Shown in pieces: positions 46,927 to 58,315 of a stretch of 64,000 bases of DNA (the first letter of the stretch is position 1; every line of letters begins with the position of its first letter). The stretch spans positions 140,128 to 204,127 of the forward strand of contig JAHLKI010000040.1 of assembly GCA_025602905.1 (NCBI GenBank). Direction: 5' to 3'. Below the pieces are notes generated by a model. It did not search any database, had not been told where the DNA came from, and worked only from the letters and a program-made list of their open reading frames with translations. This DNA is from Phlyctochytrium arcticum (Eukaryota; Chytridiomycota; Chytridiomycetes; Chytridiales; Chytridiaceae). A program made the position numbers and the translations under genes.

Positions 46927-47677
46927 TCACCGCCCATCAATTCTCACGGTCCCATTTGTCGAACTCTGCACGAGCTTCTTCAATCTGCTTGCTAGCAAGA
47001 CTAGCTCGATCAGCCTCTGAAGTCTTCCTCCAATTGTTGCTCGGGGAAACGAATCCGGAACGCCGCGACCTTTCCGTCCTTGGTGCATCCAACCTGCACA
47101 TCTGAGCACTCCGTCGGAGCGAGCGTGAATGGAACGTCGGCAATCAACGTCGAGTACATCAGCGCTTAAATCGTAAGACTCACTAATCACGACCGGCGGC
47201 TTGTGCTCGACATAAGCATATTCGCACCAGAAGTGCGGCGCAACGACTGGGGTGGACGGTGAAATGCTCAGAACCATGACTTTGTTGCTTGCGTCTCGAG
47301 AAATCTCCAGTTCACGCCGCGGCTCAGGCCCGGTTGGCAGCGGTACAAAGTCAACATTCCCCTCGCACCCGGGGAACGCTTGGCTGAGATAAAGGGAAAA
47401 CGAGTCGGTATCGGGGTAGTACCGGAGGTCGACTTTCTGCCTGTACCCTTCCGAGCTGAGCTGCTCAGAGAGTTCGCTTTCAGTTTGTGACGATAACCCA
47501 AGTGTCGCCATTCTTTTCAAGGATAACGCTGCTATGATCGGGTTGAGTAGAGTATCGACGGAGGATCTTGCACGCTCGGTTCAATCTTGACTTGGTGAGG
47601 AACTTCTCAACTTGCTTTGGTGTCCAGTACGTGCGGTTCGTGTAAGAGCGAGATATTGCTTCACAATGCTCCTCCAC
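46927..47677 (-). CDS. Hypothetical protein with DUF2283-like segment
   Basis: I do not recognise this gene firmly. One exon reads YWTPKQVEKFLTKSRLNRAC and SVILEKNGDTW; a short intron may join it to LSSEGYRQKVDLRYYPDTDS FSLYL. The later part continues VDFVPLPTGPEPRRELEISR then DASNKVMVLSI. The pattern of a strand pair YYPDTDSFSLYL plus an EISRDAS segment resembles DUF2283, but the match is weak. The C-terminus is ambiguous: three frames compete downstream of SESYDL, ending at 47011, 46937 or 46927. The gene sits between the two copies of the duplicated segment. It could be decaying. Confidence 0.4.
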
Positions 47678-48044
47678 ATTTCAGATGCGGGGAAGTTGCG
47701 CCAGACCAAGACACTCGCAAACTCCCGAGTAACCGTTAAGCCGCTGATTCCAAGAGTCCTCCGCAGGCATGAGATTTGATCGCTTTCACATACCTATGAC
47801 GGACGCAGGGAAGAGTTGGCATGGTAGACGGTCGTTCGGAAGCTTCTGAATTTGGGTGGGGCGACTCATTGAAAATTCATACACGCGTCGAGACGTGGAG
47901 GAGGAACAGTAGCTTGGAGAAGGACATTCAAACTGACTGCACACAGAAGTCAAGGGGAAGGGGACGGACGAGATATCTGTGTAGATCTCATACAATTACG
48001 ATACCAGCCGTGATTTGTTCCGCAAACTTCTCAACGCATTCGTT

Positions 48045-48385
48045 CTGTAATTAGCTCTCGCTATTTATTCTATTAGATACAATGTACATATTTCACTTGT
48101 AACATAGCATCATCGTGTCAACCATCGATCATTCTTTCGTCCAATTATCGTCTGTGTTGCTCGAAGCTCAATGTGTATTGCGCAGCTACGCGAGACGAAC
48201 ACTCCGACGTGCGACTGCTGGTCACTGCCCGTTGTTACATTCGACAACTTCAACCTCGCTTCACACTCACAAAGTGTTCAAGCTCAGATCTGCATGAGCA
48301 GATATGATCACTATCAGAACCTGCACCACCGCCCAAGCTAAAGGTATCCAAACTGCCATGGCAAAGAAGCCTGCATTATACACAC
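48045..48385. repeat. Duplicated segment, copy B
   Basis: Partner of 46448-46772, direct orientation, 1.6 kb apart. It contains the functional last exon, stop and 3' flank of the TMEM170-like gene. Copy B has an insert near 48065 (TATTTATTCTA) absent from copy A. Confidence 0.85.
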
Positions 48386-48871
48386 TGGCAAGCAAAATAC
48401 CTGGAGGATTTGATCAGTAATAAAAGAGTGACATGCCGCAATAGTCAATTGCGCACCCACTACGGCCCCACTCGAGGCTCCCGCGAACAAACCAATCGTG
48501 CAAAAGGCGATGAGAAGTATCAAACCCAGTTTGCTGCGAAAGAAGACAAAGTATGCCCAAAGCCCTGCTAGTCCGTACACAACCGAGAAGAGGATCAAGG
48601 TCCAGACCAGAGTATAGACCACGATGTCTGGGAAATGTCAGATTTCGTGTTTCGCGTTCTCTTTCCGCCTGATCCGTATCGTACCAGATTTGTACCATAG
48701 GACGTCAGTAGTCATCTCGTCCGATTTGGCACCAATTACCCATACTTTTAGGCTCGGCCACTGTGGAGGTCTGCGGGCACCATTAACACGCAGAAATTTG
48801 GGGCATTGGTCGAACTGTACATACTTGTAACCCTCGGCAGGGGCGGTCGCCCTCCCAGAGAAAAAGTCCAT
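48267..48871 (-). CDS. TMEM170-like multi-pass membrane protein
   Basis: Small ER/nuclear-envelope membrane protein of the TMEM170 family. Start at 48871 (MDFFSGRATAPAEGYKYVQF). Exon 1 ends MTTDVLWYKS and joins across an intron to DIVVYTLVWTLILFSVVYGL (helix 1). Helix 2 is KLGLILLIAFCTIGLFAG, then SSGAVVGAQLTIAA. The last exon gives FFAMAVWIPLAWAVVQVLIV and IISAHADLSLNTL, matching the conserved STWIPxVWxxINxLVLIxSS pattern of fungal homologues. The exact last intron is uncertain; donor GTCACT at 48432 and acceptor at 48371 keep the frame. Divergent from SF3B3 over 330 bp. Confidence 0.72.
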
Positions 48872-49201
48872 CGAGAGTGAATAGCACCCACTTCTACTCT
48901 ACCCCTCAGCGTTCACCCAGTTCGTTTTATGGGAGTCCATCCCGTAGGAGGGTAGTAGAAAGATTCTGAGAAAGAATAACCATTTGTCATCGTCGGCCGA
49001 CTCCGCCCAGCCTGGCAGTTCGATCTGCGACTGTGCCACATGCATTGTTATGGTTACAGTCATGAAGGGTGCAACCCAAAGACTCAAGGAGAGATCACTG
49101 CAAACTAGCAAGGAATTCACTGAGGCATACTTTTGGCCACAGCTGCTCGGGCTCCACTTTGATACTCTGCTGGTCTTGTTCCCAGAAAAAGGACGACCGT
49201 T
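48872..49201. promoter_or_regulatory. Divergent promoter region TMEM170/SF3B3
   Basis: 330 bp between opposite start codons. There is no obvious TATA box and no gene; the short antisense frame at 48899-49249 has no recognisable content. Confidence 0.35.
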
Positions 49202-52200
49202 ATGTTTCTCTACAATGTCACCCTTCAACAGACGACAGCGATCACACAAGCCATTATAGGGAATTTTGCTGGTACAAAGCAGCAGGAAGTGCTAGTAGCA
49301 AGGAACTCAAGCTTGGAGCTTTTACGGCCCGACCCTTCGACAGGAAAGGTTCTGTCATTGCTGACTCACAATGTTTTTGGACTTATCCGGTCAATACAAC
49401 CATTTCGCCTGACGGGTGCCTCCAAAGGTAAGAGTTTATGCATAATCGTAAATGATTTTTGCGAGTTCCAATTATATTGAATGATTGATCATTTTTCAGA
49501 TTACATTGTCGTCGGTTCAGATTCCGGAAAAATTGTTATCCTCGAGTACAACCCTGTGAAGAATGTGTTTGACCGAGTACATGAGGAGATGTTTGGCAAG
49601 AGCGGCTGCCGGAGGATTGTACCTGGGCAGTACCTGGCTGCGGATCCGAAAGGCCGTGCTGTCATGATCGGTGCAATCGAGAAGCAGAAGCTCGTTTATA
49701 TTCTCAATCGAGATGCTGCAACACAATTGACAATATCATCGCCCTTGGAAGCTCACAAATCACATACGATAGTATATGACCTTGTCGGCGTGGACGTGGG
49801 TTTCGAAAACCCAGTATTTGCCTGTATAGAAGTGGACTACACTGATGTCGACCAAGATCCAACTGGAGAGGCGTTGAATGCGGTAGAGAAAGTGTTGACG
49901 TATTACGAGCTGGACCTTGGTTTGAATCACGTAGTACGAAAATGGAGCGATGCGATTGACCGGAGATCAAATAAGCTGATTGCAGTACCGGGAGGAGCAG
50001 ATGGACCAAGTGGAGTGTTGGTATGTTCAGAAAACTACATTACTTGGCGTCATCAGGACTACCCCGCTGTTCGAGTGCCCATTCCCCGCCGACCTGACCC
50101 CCTGCAAAAATCTCCGTCAGTAAATGGTGAAGATACCGATTTGGGTCAAGGTGTTATCATTGTGTCAAGTGTCATGCATAAGTTGAAAAAGGGGTTTTTC
50201 ATTCTGGTACAGACGGAGGATGGGGACGTTTTCAAGATTTCGATGGAATACCAAGTGGGTGCCGACGGATCCATTGGTGGAATTTCGAATTTGAAAATCA
50301 AGTACTTTGACACAATCCCTGTCGCAATCAACCTTTGTCTCCTGAAAACTGGATTTGTATTCTGTGCCAGCGAATTTGGTAACCATTACCTGTATCAAAT
50401 TGAGAATTTGGGTGACGATGATGAAGAGCAGATGGAGTACGAGAGTGCAGAGCTTCCACAGGGCGAAGATGCTGATGAGGTTATTGTCTACTTCAACCCC
50501 CGCGGGCTCCGGAATTTGGCTTTGGTGGACGAAATGGAATCCTTGGGACCTATGATTGACACAAAGATTTTGAATTTGGCCGAGGATGACAGTCCACAGG
50601 TTTACACGCTATGTGGACGAGGGGCGCGGTCAACGTTCAGGATGCTGAGACACGGCCTGGAAGTCTTGGAGATGGCCGTGTCTGAGCTCCCAGGTAACCC
50701 CAATGCGGTCTGGACGGTCAAAGCGAGTAAAAAAGAAGAATTTGACAATTTCATTGTCGTATCTTTTGTTGACGCTACGCTAGTACTGTCTATCGGAGAA
50801 ACAGTAGAAGAAGTCACGGATACTGGCTTTTTGAACAGCACACCAACTCTGACCGTTGCGCAGCTGGGCGATGATGCGTTAGTTCAAGTTTACCCGCGCG
50901 GAATTCGACATATCCGAGCTGACCGTCGTGTGAGTGAGTGGAAAGCACCTGGCAACAAGGCTATTGTCCGCGCTGCTTGTAACCAAAAGCAAGTAGTGAT
51001 TGCCCTCTCTGGAGGAGAATTGGTTTATTTCGAGTTGGACCAGAGCGGCCAACTTAACGAATACCAGGAACGCAAGGAGATGGCAGGAGCCATTACGTCT
51101 TTAAGCATCGGACCCATTCCGGATGGTCGGCAACGTTCCCCTTTCTTGGCTGTAGGATGTGATGATAACACTGTTCGCGTCTTGTCGCTCGATCCAGACA
51201 ACTGTCTCCAGTCTTTGGGAATGCAAGCCGTATCCTATACCCCCGTATCACTTGCCATGGTGGAAATGATGGACACTGGTACGGCAGCTGGTTCGCTCTA
51301 TCTCAACATTGGCTTGCAGTCCGGTCTCTTAGTCCGTACCACAGTCGACAGCATCACGGGTGCACTAAGCGACACGCGTTTCCGCTTCTTGGGCTCACGA
51401 CCTGTTAAACTCTTCAAGGTTTCTATCCAAGGCTCCCCTGCTGTGCTTGCGTTGTCTTCCCGACCATGGCTTTCCTTCACCCTCAACACGCGTACCAAGC
51501 TTATTCCGCTATCCTTCCCTCTGCTGGAATACGGGTCTAGCTTTTCCTCTGAACAGTGCCCCGAAGGCATTGTAGCCATTGAAGGCAACAGCTTGCACAT
51601 CATTACCATCGAAAAATTGACCAATGTTTTCAATCACGCATCCATACCTCTATCATACACTCCCCGACGATTCATTCACCACCCAGCAGGAAACCACTTT
51701 GTCATCATTGAAGCAGACACAAATACATGGTGTCCGGCAGACAAGCAGAAGCGCTTGGCAGAGCGAGAAGCTGAAATGGAGGAGGGGGATGAGGCTGCGG
51801 TGGAATTGCCTCCAGAACATTTTGGATTACCAAAGGCTGAGCCAGGGAAATGGGCCAGTTGCATTCGCGTTGTGAACCCGTTTACAAGCGAGTCTGTTCA
51901 AGTGCTCGAATTGGATGACAACGAGGCAGCGTTCAGGTATGTCTTTGCAAATTTTCTCATCCACCCAGAGTTTGGACAGCTGATCTCTCTCCAGTCTAAC
52001 GCTATGCACGTTCCAAAAACACCATGAACCATATCTTGTCGTAGGAACCGCGTGCAACGTTACTTACGGTCCATTGGCCACAACTGGCGGTTTTCTGCAC
52101 GTGTACAAGTTCACGGAGGGAGGCACAAGGATTGAGCTGCTCCACAAGACACCGATAGATGGTGTACCATATGCCCTATGTGCATTCCAAGGGCGGCTCT

Positions 52201-52976
52201 TGGTCGGATTGGGCAAAAAGCTTCGAATCTACGATTTGGGCAAGAAGAAGCTATTGCGCAAATGTGAAAACGGTCAATTCCCATCCAACATTGTTCAACT
52301 TCACACGCAAGGCAACCGGATTGTAGTGGGCGACTCGCAGGAATCTGCTCTCTTTGTTGCTTACCGTCATTTCGATAATCGCCTGGTCATTTTTGCCGAT
52401 GACACAACACCAAGGTTCCTAACGGCAACGGCCATGTTGGACTATGACACAGTTGTTGGCGGGGACAAATTTGGGAACATATTCGTTGATCGATTACCAG
52501 CAGAAACCTCTGAAGAAGTCGATGAGGATCCCACCGGCAATAAGATGATGTATGAGAAAGGATATCTCCAAGGTGCTCCTCACAAACTCGAACACGCCGC
52601 CGACTTTTTCCTCGGCGAAGCCCCGACCTCCATAACCAAAACCGCGCTGGTTCCCGGCGGTCGGGAAATTGCCATTTATACAACGCTCCTAGGCTCTATA
52701 GGATGTCTTATCCCGTTCCAATCCAAAGAGGACGTGGAGTTTTTCCAGCTTTTGGAAATGCAAATGCGACAAAAGGCACCACCACTCTGTGGTCGAGACC
52801 ATCTTACGTATCGCAGCTCATATGTACCTGTTCGTAACGTCATAGACGGCGACCTCTGCGAAATGTATAATTTGCTCACGCCAGAGATGAAGCGACAAGT
52901 TGCCGAAGATTTGGATCGAACTGTCAGTGATGTCAGTAAAAAGGTCGAAGATATGCGAAATCGAGCCGCATTTTAG
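49202..52976 (+). CDS. SF3B3: Splicing factor 3B subunit 3 (SF3b130/Rse1)
   Basis: Triple beta-propeller scaffold of the U2 snRNP SF3b complex, related to DDB1 and CPSF1. Start at 49202 gives MFLYNVTLQQTTAITQAIIG then NFAGTKQQEVLVARNSSLEL, the canonical N-terminus. Other landmarks are DYIVVGSDSGKIVILEYNP, CRRIVPGQYLAADPKGRAVM, YTLCGRGARSTFRMLRHGLE, GNKAIVRAACNQKQVVIALS, VGCDDNTVRVLSLDPDNC, and the C-terminal SITKTALVPGGREIAIYTTL, LCGRDHLTYRSSYVPVRNVI and EMKRQVAEDLDRTVSDVSKK. There are only two introns, about 49428-49499 and 51936-52010. Length of about 1200 residues is normal. Confidence 0.96.
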
Positions 52977-53157
52977 GAAGGGAGTTTTAGGATAGTGGGC
53001 TGTTCATTTTTTTTTAAATTCAAGTTTTCTGTATGCGTCAATACTAGTTGTATTTTGGGATCGCAAGATGAAAGGAATTGTCTACAAGGAGGGGTTATGT
53101 ACAAAAGGCGCTTCATAATCGCATGCAATCAGTTTTGTCGGGTCGATCTGACGCCGC

Positions 53158-53900
53158 TCAATCGTCCCGGTCTCCCCCAGTAGTCACTGCGCGCGCCCCC
53201 AACCACGACTGATCTCTAACGGGCCCAGTCCAACCAGTTGCGGCAAAGGTGATGGTTGCTGGTAGTTCGGGTTGACCCCCTGCACCAAATGGCGCATGCA
53301 GAGTGTGGTCAGCATGAACGACTTTGCCGGGTCCAGAGGGTTCGCCAGCCAGGAAATTGGCTTCCAACTGTCATATCGAGATGGGTCAGATGCATACATT
53401 GCATAGATGGACTTTTCAAGATCTTACCTTGCTTCCGGTGCTCGCAAATGTATACACTCCCGACCCATGTTTCTTGTCCTCCACCCAAGTGCCCTTGTAT
53501 GTATCTCCGTTGACGTACGTATACGTTCCCTCACCGTGGCGCTTGCCCCCCGCGCCCCATGTACCTTTGTATTGGCTTCCATCAGGATAGATCATCTCGC
53601 CGTTTCCGTTACGCATATGATCCTTGTATTCCCCCTTGTAGCGAGCTCCTGAGGCCTTGAAACGGTAGGTACCAAATCCGTTACGCTTGCCGGCAAGATA
53701 TGTGCCGGTGTACGTGTCTCCGTTTGGGAAAATGGATTTACCCTGCCCGTGGCGCTCGAGGGCATCGTTGCGTTCTCCCTCATATGTCTGCGTGGACTGA
53801 TAGTGAATATTGTTTCTCGTACGGAGGTGGAAGATTCAACACTTACCCCAATGTTGGGACCCGTTTCTTGAAATTCAGCCTCGCTACCGGCGTCAGACAT
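53158..53900 (-). CDS. RSPH1: Radial spoke head 1 homologue (MORN repeats)
   Basis: Axonemal radial spoke head protein, hence evidence of a motile flagellum. Start at 53900 gives MSDAGSEAEFQETGPNIG, like the acidic RSPH1 N-terminus. After an intron come MORN repeats: HGQGKSIFPNGDTYTGTYLA, GFGTYRFKASGARYKGEYKD, GNGEMIYPDGSQYKGTWGAG, GEGTYTYVNGDTYKGTWVED and GSGVYTFASTGSKLEANFLA. A later segment GPGKVVHADHTLHAPFGAGG lies where RSPH1 has its final repeat-like part. The acidic C-terminal tail of animal RSPH1 is missing; this one ends RAVTTGGDRDD. Confidence 0.88.
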
Positions 53901-54000
53901 GATGAAGGTGCTGTTATGTCTTGTCAACCGGCAGAAATTACAGATTCTTGAATTTACCGGAGTCTGGCTTACTTAAGCAGAACACGTGGTTTGTTCTCTC
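53901..54000 (-). promoter_or_regulatory. RSPH1 proximal promoter with CACGTG
   Basis: A CACGTG hexamer at 53983-53988 lies about 85 bp before the RSPH1 ATG, next to the ACGCGT cluster. Confidence 0.35.
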
Positions 54001-54033
54001 ACGCGTCCCACGCGTGGACGCGGTTTTACGCGT
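54001..54033. promoter_or_regulatory. Cluster of three ACGCGT (MCB-like) elements
   Basis: ACGCGT occurs at 54001-54006, 54010-54015 and 54028-54033, 100-135 bp before the RSPH1 ATG. In fungi ACGCGT is the MBF (Mlu I cell-cycle box) site. Control of RSPH1 by it is inference. Confidence 0.5.
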
Positions 54034-56840
54034 GTGAAATCTCAGGAAGATACGTATTGTAGTCGATTACTGCTATGCGGACCTCCAAAGTACATCTGGC
54101 GGTATGTGAGACCAGTAATCTCCGGGTTCGCCCTAAGTTCGTTTCAAGGGTTTCAAGCGGAGGGAACAATTTCCAACTAACTACTACCATGAATGATCAA
54201 TCTATATCTCGACATCGTTCGCTGCAAATGTGCAGTTTCCCCCTTTTCCTGCTTCTCTACTTCTCACAACTCTCAGAATGGACGTGTTGACAATGTTCCC
54301 ACAATGTCCAAGGGTCATCCTGGTGTGAAGCGTTCCTGCTTCATGTAAATGCCTTGCACAATCAAGTCTCAGAAAATATGCTGTCGTTTGTTACTAAATC
54401 GGTGGGGAGGCCTTCGCCTTAAATGCATTTAAGGCCCGCACAAGCTGTGGTGGAAGTTGTCGACATGCAGAAATAGCTGCCCCCACACGCGTTTGAGGAA
54501 TGTGAATGTGAAAGACTTGCTCTCTTGACATCAGCATCTTACGCGGTCGGCTAGCTTCGAACTGAGGGTCATACATTTAGGTATAGCGTACACGATAAAA
54601 TTCCCCATACCGCTTTTAGGGCAGAGTCAAGTTGACCTCCAGGGCGGGACACTCAGAGATTAGCTACCGTACTCGTCTCTCCCTCCTATTCGCCTATTGG
54701 CCCGTATATACTTGGCTGTGACTGGCGCAAGGGCAGCTTCCCCCAACGCTTTTTGCTAATACCATTTCCTTCCCAACTTGCTGGTATTCTCCCAATGTCC
54801 GATAGCCGTTGATGTATCCTAATGAGTATCGGTTGAACATTGCCTTGAGCCTTCGGGATAGCTAAATAATCCCTTCAGAGCTCGGTGAACTGACCGTCGT
54901 CTTCATATATGATGGCTAAAAATTCACCTGACCAACCCCATCAGTGCGTGCACCAACTGCTATGCTACATTGAATGATAATTGATCTGCGCAATTTAATG
55001 CTGGCCTTTCTCCTCCCCGGAAAAAAAGAATTGGAGCCGCGCGTTCTCGAAATATAATGGAAGACTGCAGCCGATGCCACAGAAATGGAGCTTTTCGACC
55101 AGCAACGTTGTGTCATTATTGGAGAACCCACCTTTATTCTGAAATTCCACCACGCGCTACGAGGGCAATACGCATGAAACTACGCGCTTGAGCGTTCGAA
55201 AGCGTGCGCGGCCATGGAATGCGATAGATCAGCAACCAAGCATCCTCAAGCGTAACGTATATACAATGTGAAAAACCTTCACTTGCAAGTGGACACTTTT
55301 CGTGCCCGGCAACCGATCAGTTTGGAAGTCAAATACAGTTTACCTCGGCCCTTGGCCCTGTTTTGCATGGCAGCGGGATGTCTGAGCAGGGGACCAGCTT
55401 TGATACTTGGCTTCAGAAACTCGATCAGTATGCAGATCAGTATGTTTGGAGATAAACTTTTAGGATTCCAAACGCTGTTCATTTCTGGTTAACCACAACC
55501 AGTACCAGCACAAGGGTATTTTAGCTTGTTTTAGGGTTTTACATTGTCTCTCTGTAATGCGCAATGTATACAGAGCAAGTACAAGCCTAATTGCCTATCA
55601 TTAGGTTGTGATATACTCGTACGAATGGACGAATGTGATGCGGGAATCTGACTATCATCATTGGCACAATTCTTTGGGAGTTGCCCAATGCTTGATGTTC
55701 AAAAGTGTGAAAAACAACCCAAGTATGATATACTGTATCATTCGAAAATGGAGGGTGGCACTCCCGTGGAGCGTTCGGCGTTCTATTTCTTGGTTCCCAT
55801 TTGGCATTTGCCAAGAATTTAGAATTAAACTCGGTTGCGGCGACTTTTTCAAAGTATTAGAGTTATCTTTCTTGCCGCACGGGCCGCGCGCCGCGCTGGC
55901 GGACTCTGGGTGCGATTGTCGGCCAAATCCAGGGCCAAATCGGCCAAAGTCGTTTCAGGGTGTGCTATCTGCCCAGACTCGGCAATCAACGTGCTATATC
56001 CAGGGCCATTGCGCTTAAAACTGTGAAGCAAGCCCAGTATTGCATTTGGCCCCCATTGTATTGTGATTATGAACATGGGTAAACTAAAAAAAATATGCAT
56101 TGCATCGTACATCGCCAAAGCGACAATGCACTCTGATGCAGATGCATAGTGTTGTCTCTGATGCATCAAAGATGGTCGACAGCCACCACCAGCATCAAGC
56201 AGAAAAGGAAAAGTCATCTTAATCTCCCATTAAGCTTGGTTCCGTGGCGGCCATTGCCCCGGTTCCCGCAGGAGCCGAGGCGGCGTAGCCTTCGATCTTG
56301 GCCGGCGTGGGAAGGTGGCCCTCCCAAGAAACGCCGCGCCAAAGGCTCAGACGCAAATTCTTGGGCTCGGGAAAGCTGTGCAACATAATCGTTGGCAAAA
56401 TGAAGTGTGCCATTTTGAAACTGGACAGACGCGTCGCGGCAATATGGCGGCGAGAATCTCATATATACCAGCGTCGCGTCCGCTTCCTTCCGACATCATC
56501 AAAGCCTTAAAGCCTTTGGGCCTCCATCTTTGCCACCTTCCATTTATACTTTTACACTTCGCCCTCACCCTCTTCATCGTTTTCGACTTTCGGCCTACAT
56601 ACCCGCGTTTCAACAACCCCCCCACGCATCACCACAACCCCTCCCAAACACCAACACAGTGCCTGTGTTGTGTTATTGCCTTGCATGAGATATCTTGCGT
56701 TTCTTGCAGTAAACGCTATCAGTCTCCGAGAACAACAAATCCGACGACGACGACGCCGACGAAAGACTCCACAACCTCCCAAGTGATTTCCCCTCGCAGC
56801 ATCCCAGTCTTACACCGCATCATCTCGCACTCCATCTGAC
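54034..56840. other. Gene-poor region, 2.8 kb
   Basis: No convincing gene. It contains a perfect 20-bp palindrome (54416-54435), a GC-rich patch with repeated GGCCAAATC motifs (55880-55945), and a CT/CA-rich stretch before 56841 typical of a strong promoter leader. Short open frames on both strands have no recognisable content. It may hold old repeats or unannotated non-coding RNA. Confidence 0.35.
54416..54435. repeat. Perfect 20-bp palindrome
   Basis: GCCTTAAATG followed at once by its reverse complement, with no spacer. Function unknown. Confidence 0.7.
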
Positions 56841-57977
56841 ATGCTCGCGATGCATATTGTGTCTATCCCATCCATCTCCGCCATCATCTGCCTATTCCTG
56901 ATTGCATTGGTCTCGGCCCAAGGTGCTCCTCTGGTCCCTTCGCAACGTCGTGTCTCTGCCCCAGGATCGCGACTTCTTGCCCGCCGCCCATCTCTTGAAG
57001 ATGTCTCCATACGAATGGCTCTTGCCGCGCAGTCAGACGATCTCACCGGGTCAGTAGTGCGTCGGCACGGCGACGATGACGATGACGACGACGACGATGA
57101 TAAGAAGCCAGCCCAAGCAGCCAAGACTGCAGCAGCTCCCAAGCAGACTGAAGCGGCCAAGACGGCAGCCCCCCAGCAGACTGAAGCTCCAAGGCAGACC
57201 ATCGCCGGTAAAGGCACACCTGCCACCAAGATTGCAGCTCCTCAACACACCGCAGCACCTTCCCCATCGCAGCAACCCACTGCCGCTCCCCGTGCGACCC
57301 AACAAGCACCCCCACAACCGACAGTACAACCACAACAGCAACCACCTCAACAGCCACCTCAGCAAGCACCAGATTGCACCGTAACTGTTACCGTGACTGT
57401 CGGCAGTCCCAATGGATCCGTTGCTACCGAGAATGCACCAGTCCCTACAGCAAACCCTTCATCCACCCAACAACAACAACGCAACCCAGAACCAACTCAA
57501 CCATCAGCTACACAAGCACCGTCACCTTCCGGGGGCATCAAGACCGTCGGCAAACCAGGAGTACCCAGTCAAGCCGAGCCTACAGGCAGTACCAGCCCCA
57601 AGGCCGAGTCATCCGGTGGCGAAAAGAAGGCTGAACCTGCAGGTGAAAAGAAGGCTGAGCCCGCCGGTAAAGAGGCCCCGGGTGCCGAAGGAGCCAAGAA
57701 GGAAGGTGCAGCCGAAGGCCAAAAGGAAGGCGGTGCTGAAGGAGCCAAGAAGGAAGGCGCTGCCGAAGGAGCCAAGAAGGAAGGTGGTGAAAATGCCAAA
57801 GCCGAAAACCAAACCGAAGGCGGCAAGGAAAAGCTATCTCCTGAGGAGGAAGAGAAAGAGAAGAAGAACTTGATCTTCAACATCGCCGGAGCCACCGGTC
57901 TAGCAGCTGCAGTTGGCGCGGGCATCGGATTCCTCAAGTTCAGGGGCCGACGGGAGAGACTCACAGGAGCCGCCTAG
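56841..57977 (+). CDS. Secreted or membrane-anchored low-complexity protein
   Basis: Intronless, 378 residues. The N-terminal signal peptide is SAIICLFLIALVSAQ. It is followed by VVRRHG and a run of ten Asp, then Lys/Ala/Gln/Thr/Pro-rich sequence (QQTEAPRQTIAGKGTPATKI), a short CTVTVTVTVGSPNGSV segment with the only lumenal Cys, more Pro/Gln, and repeats of the type EGAKKEGGAEGAKKEGAAEG. Near the C-terminus KKNLIFNIAGATGLAAAVGA GIGFL is a probable membrane helix followed by KFRGRRER, giving type I topology. No family recognised. A wall or surface protein is inference. The second Met at codon 4 is an alternative start. Confidence 0.7.
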   Translation: MLAMHIVSIPSISAIICLFLIALVSAQGAPLVPSQRRVSAPGSRLLARRPSLEDVSIRMALAAQSDDLTGSVVRRHGDDDDDDDDDDKKPAQAAKTAAAPKQTEAAKTAAPQQTEAPRQTIAGKGTPATKIAAPQHTAAPSPSQQPTAAPRATQQAPPQPTVQPQQQPPQQPPQQAPDCTVTVTVTVGSPNGSVATENAPVPTANPSSTQQQQRNPEPTQPSATQAPSPSGGIKTVGKPGVPSQAEPTGSTSPKAESSGGEKKAEPAGEKKAEPAGKEAPGAEGAKKEGAAEGQKEGGAEGAKKEGAAEGAKKEGGENAKAENQTEGGKEKLSPEEEEKEKKNLIFNIAGATGLAAAVGAGIGFLKFRGRRERLTGAA

Positions 57978-58315
57978 ATCAGACGAGAGTTCCTCGCACA
58001 GTAGTTCTTAGAGTAGTCTAGTCAAGCCTAAAAGTTTACAAGATTCATCCTTCCTCAATCCTACCAATATATAATTTTTATACAGTCCTGAAATAAACAT
58101 GCATCAAGTATATACAGTACCCACAAGTCTTCTGGGACCTGTCGCTGGGTACGACAGTAAGAGATCCTCTGGTCAGCCTAGGGTTCGCATCGCTCGCAGG
58201 TCGTTTTCCCAGGCCGCACCAAAGTGGGCAAATGCGGGGCACAGCCACCGTTAAACACGAATTTCGGTTTGTATATTGCATCGGAAAGTCTTTGCCAGGT
58301 GGTAAGCTGAGATAA

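Noticed and set aside
49517..52879. Minus-strand open frames across SF3B3
   Set aside because: Shadows of a strongly conserved gene; no introns, domains or start context of their own.
55860..56030. GC-rich patch with GGCCAAATC repeats as a SINE
   Set aside because: No tRNA-like head, poly(A) tail or target duplication could be seen; left as unexplained intergenic sequence.
57072..57102. GAC/GAT run coding ten Asp as a regulatory microsatellite
   Set aside because: It is in frame within a real coding sequence and short; an ordinary low-complexity coding tract.
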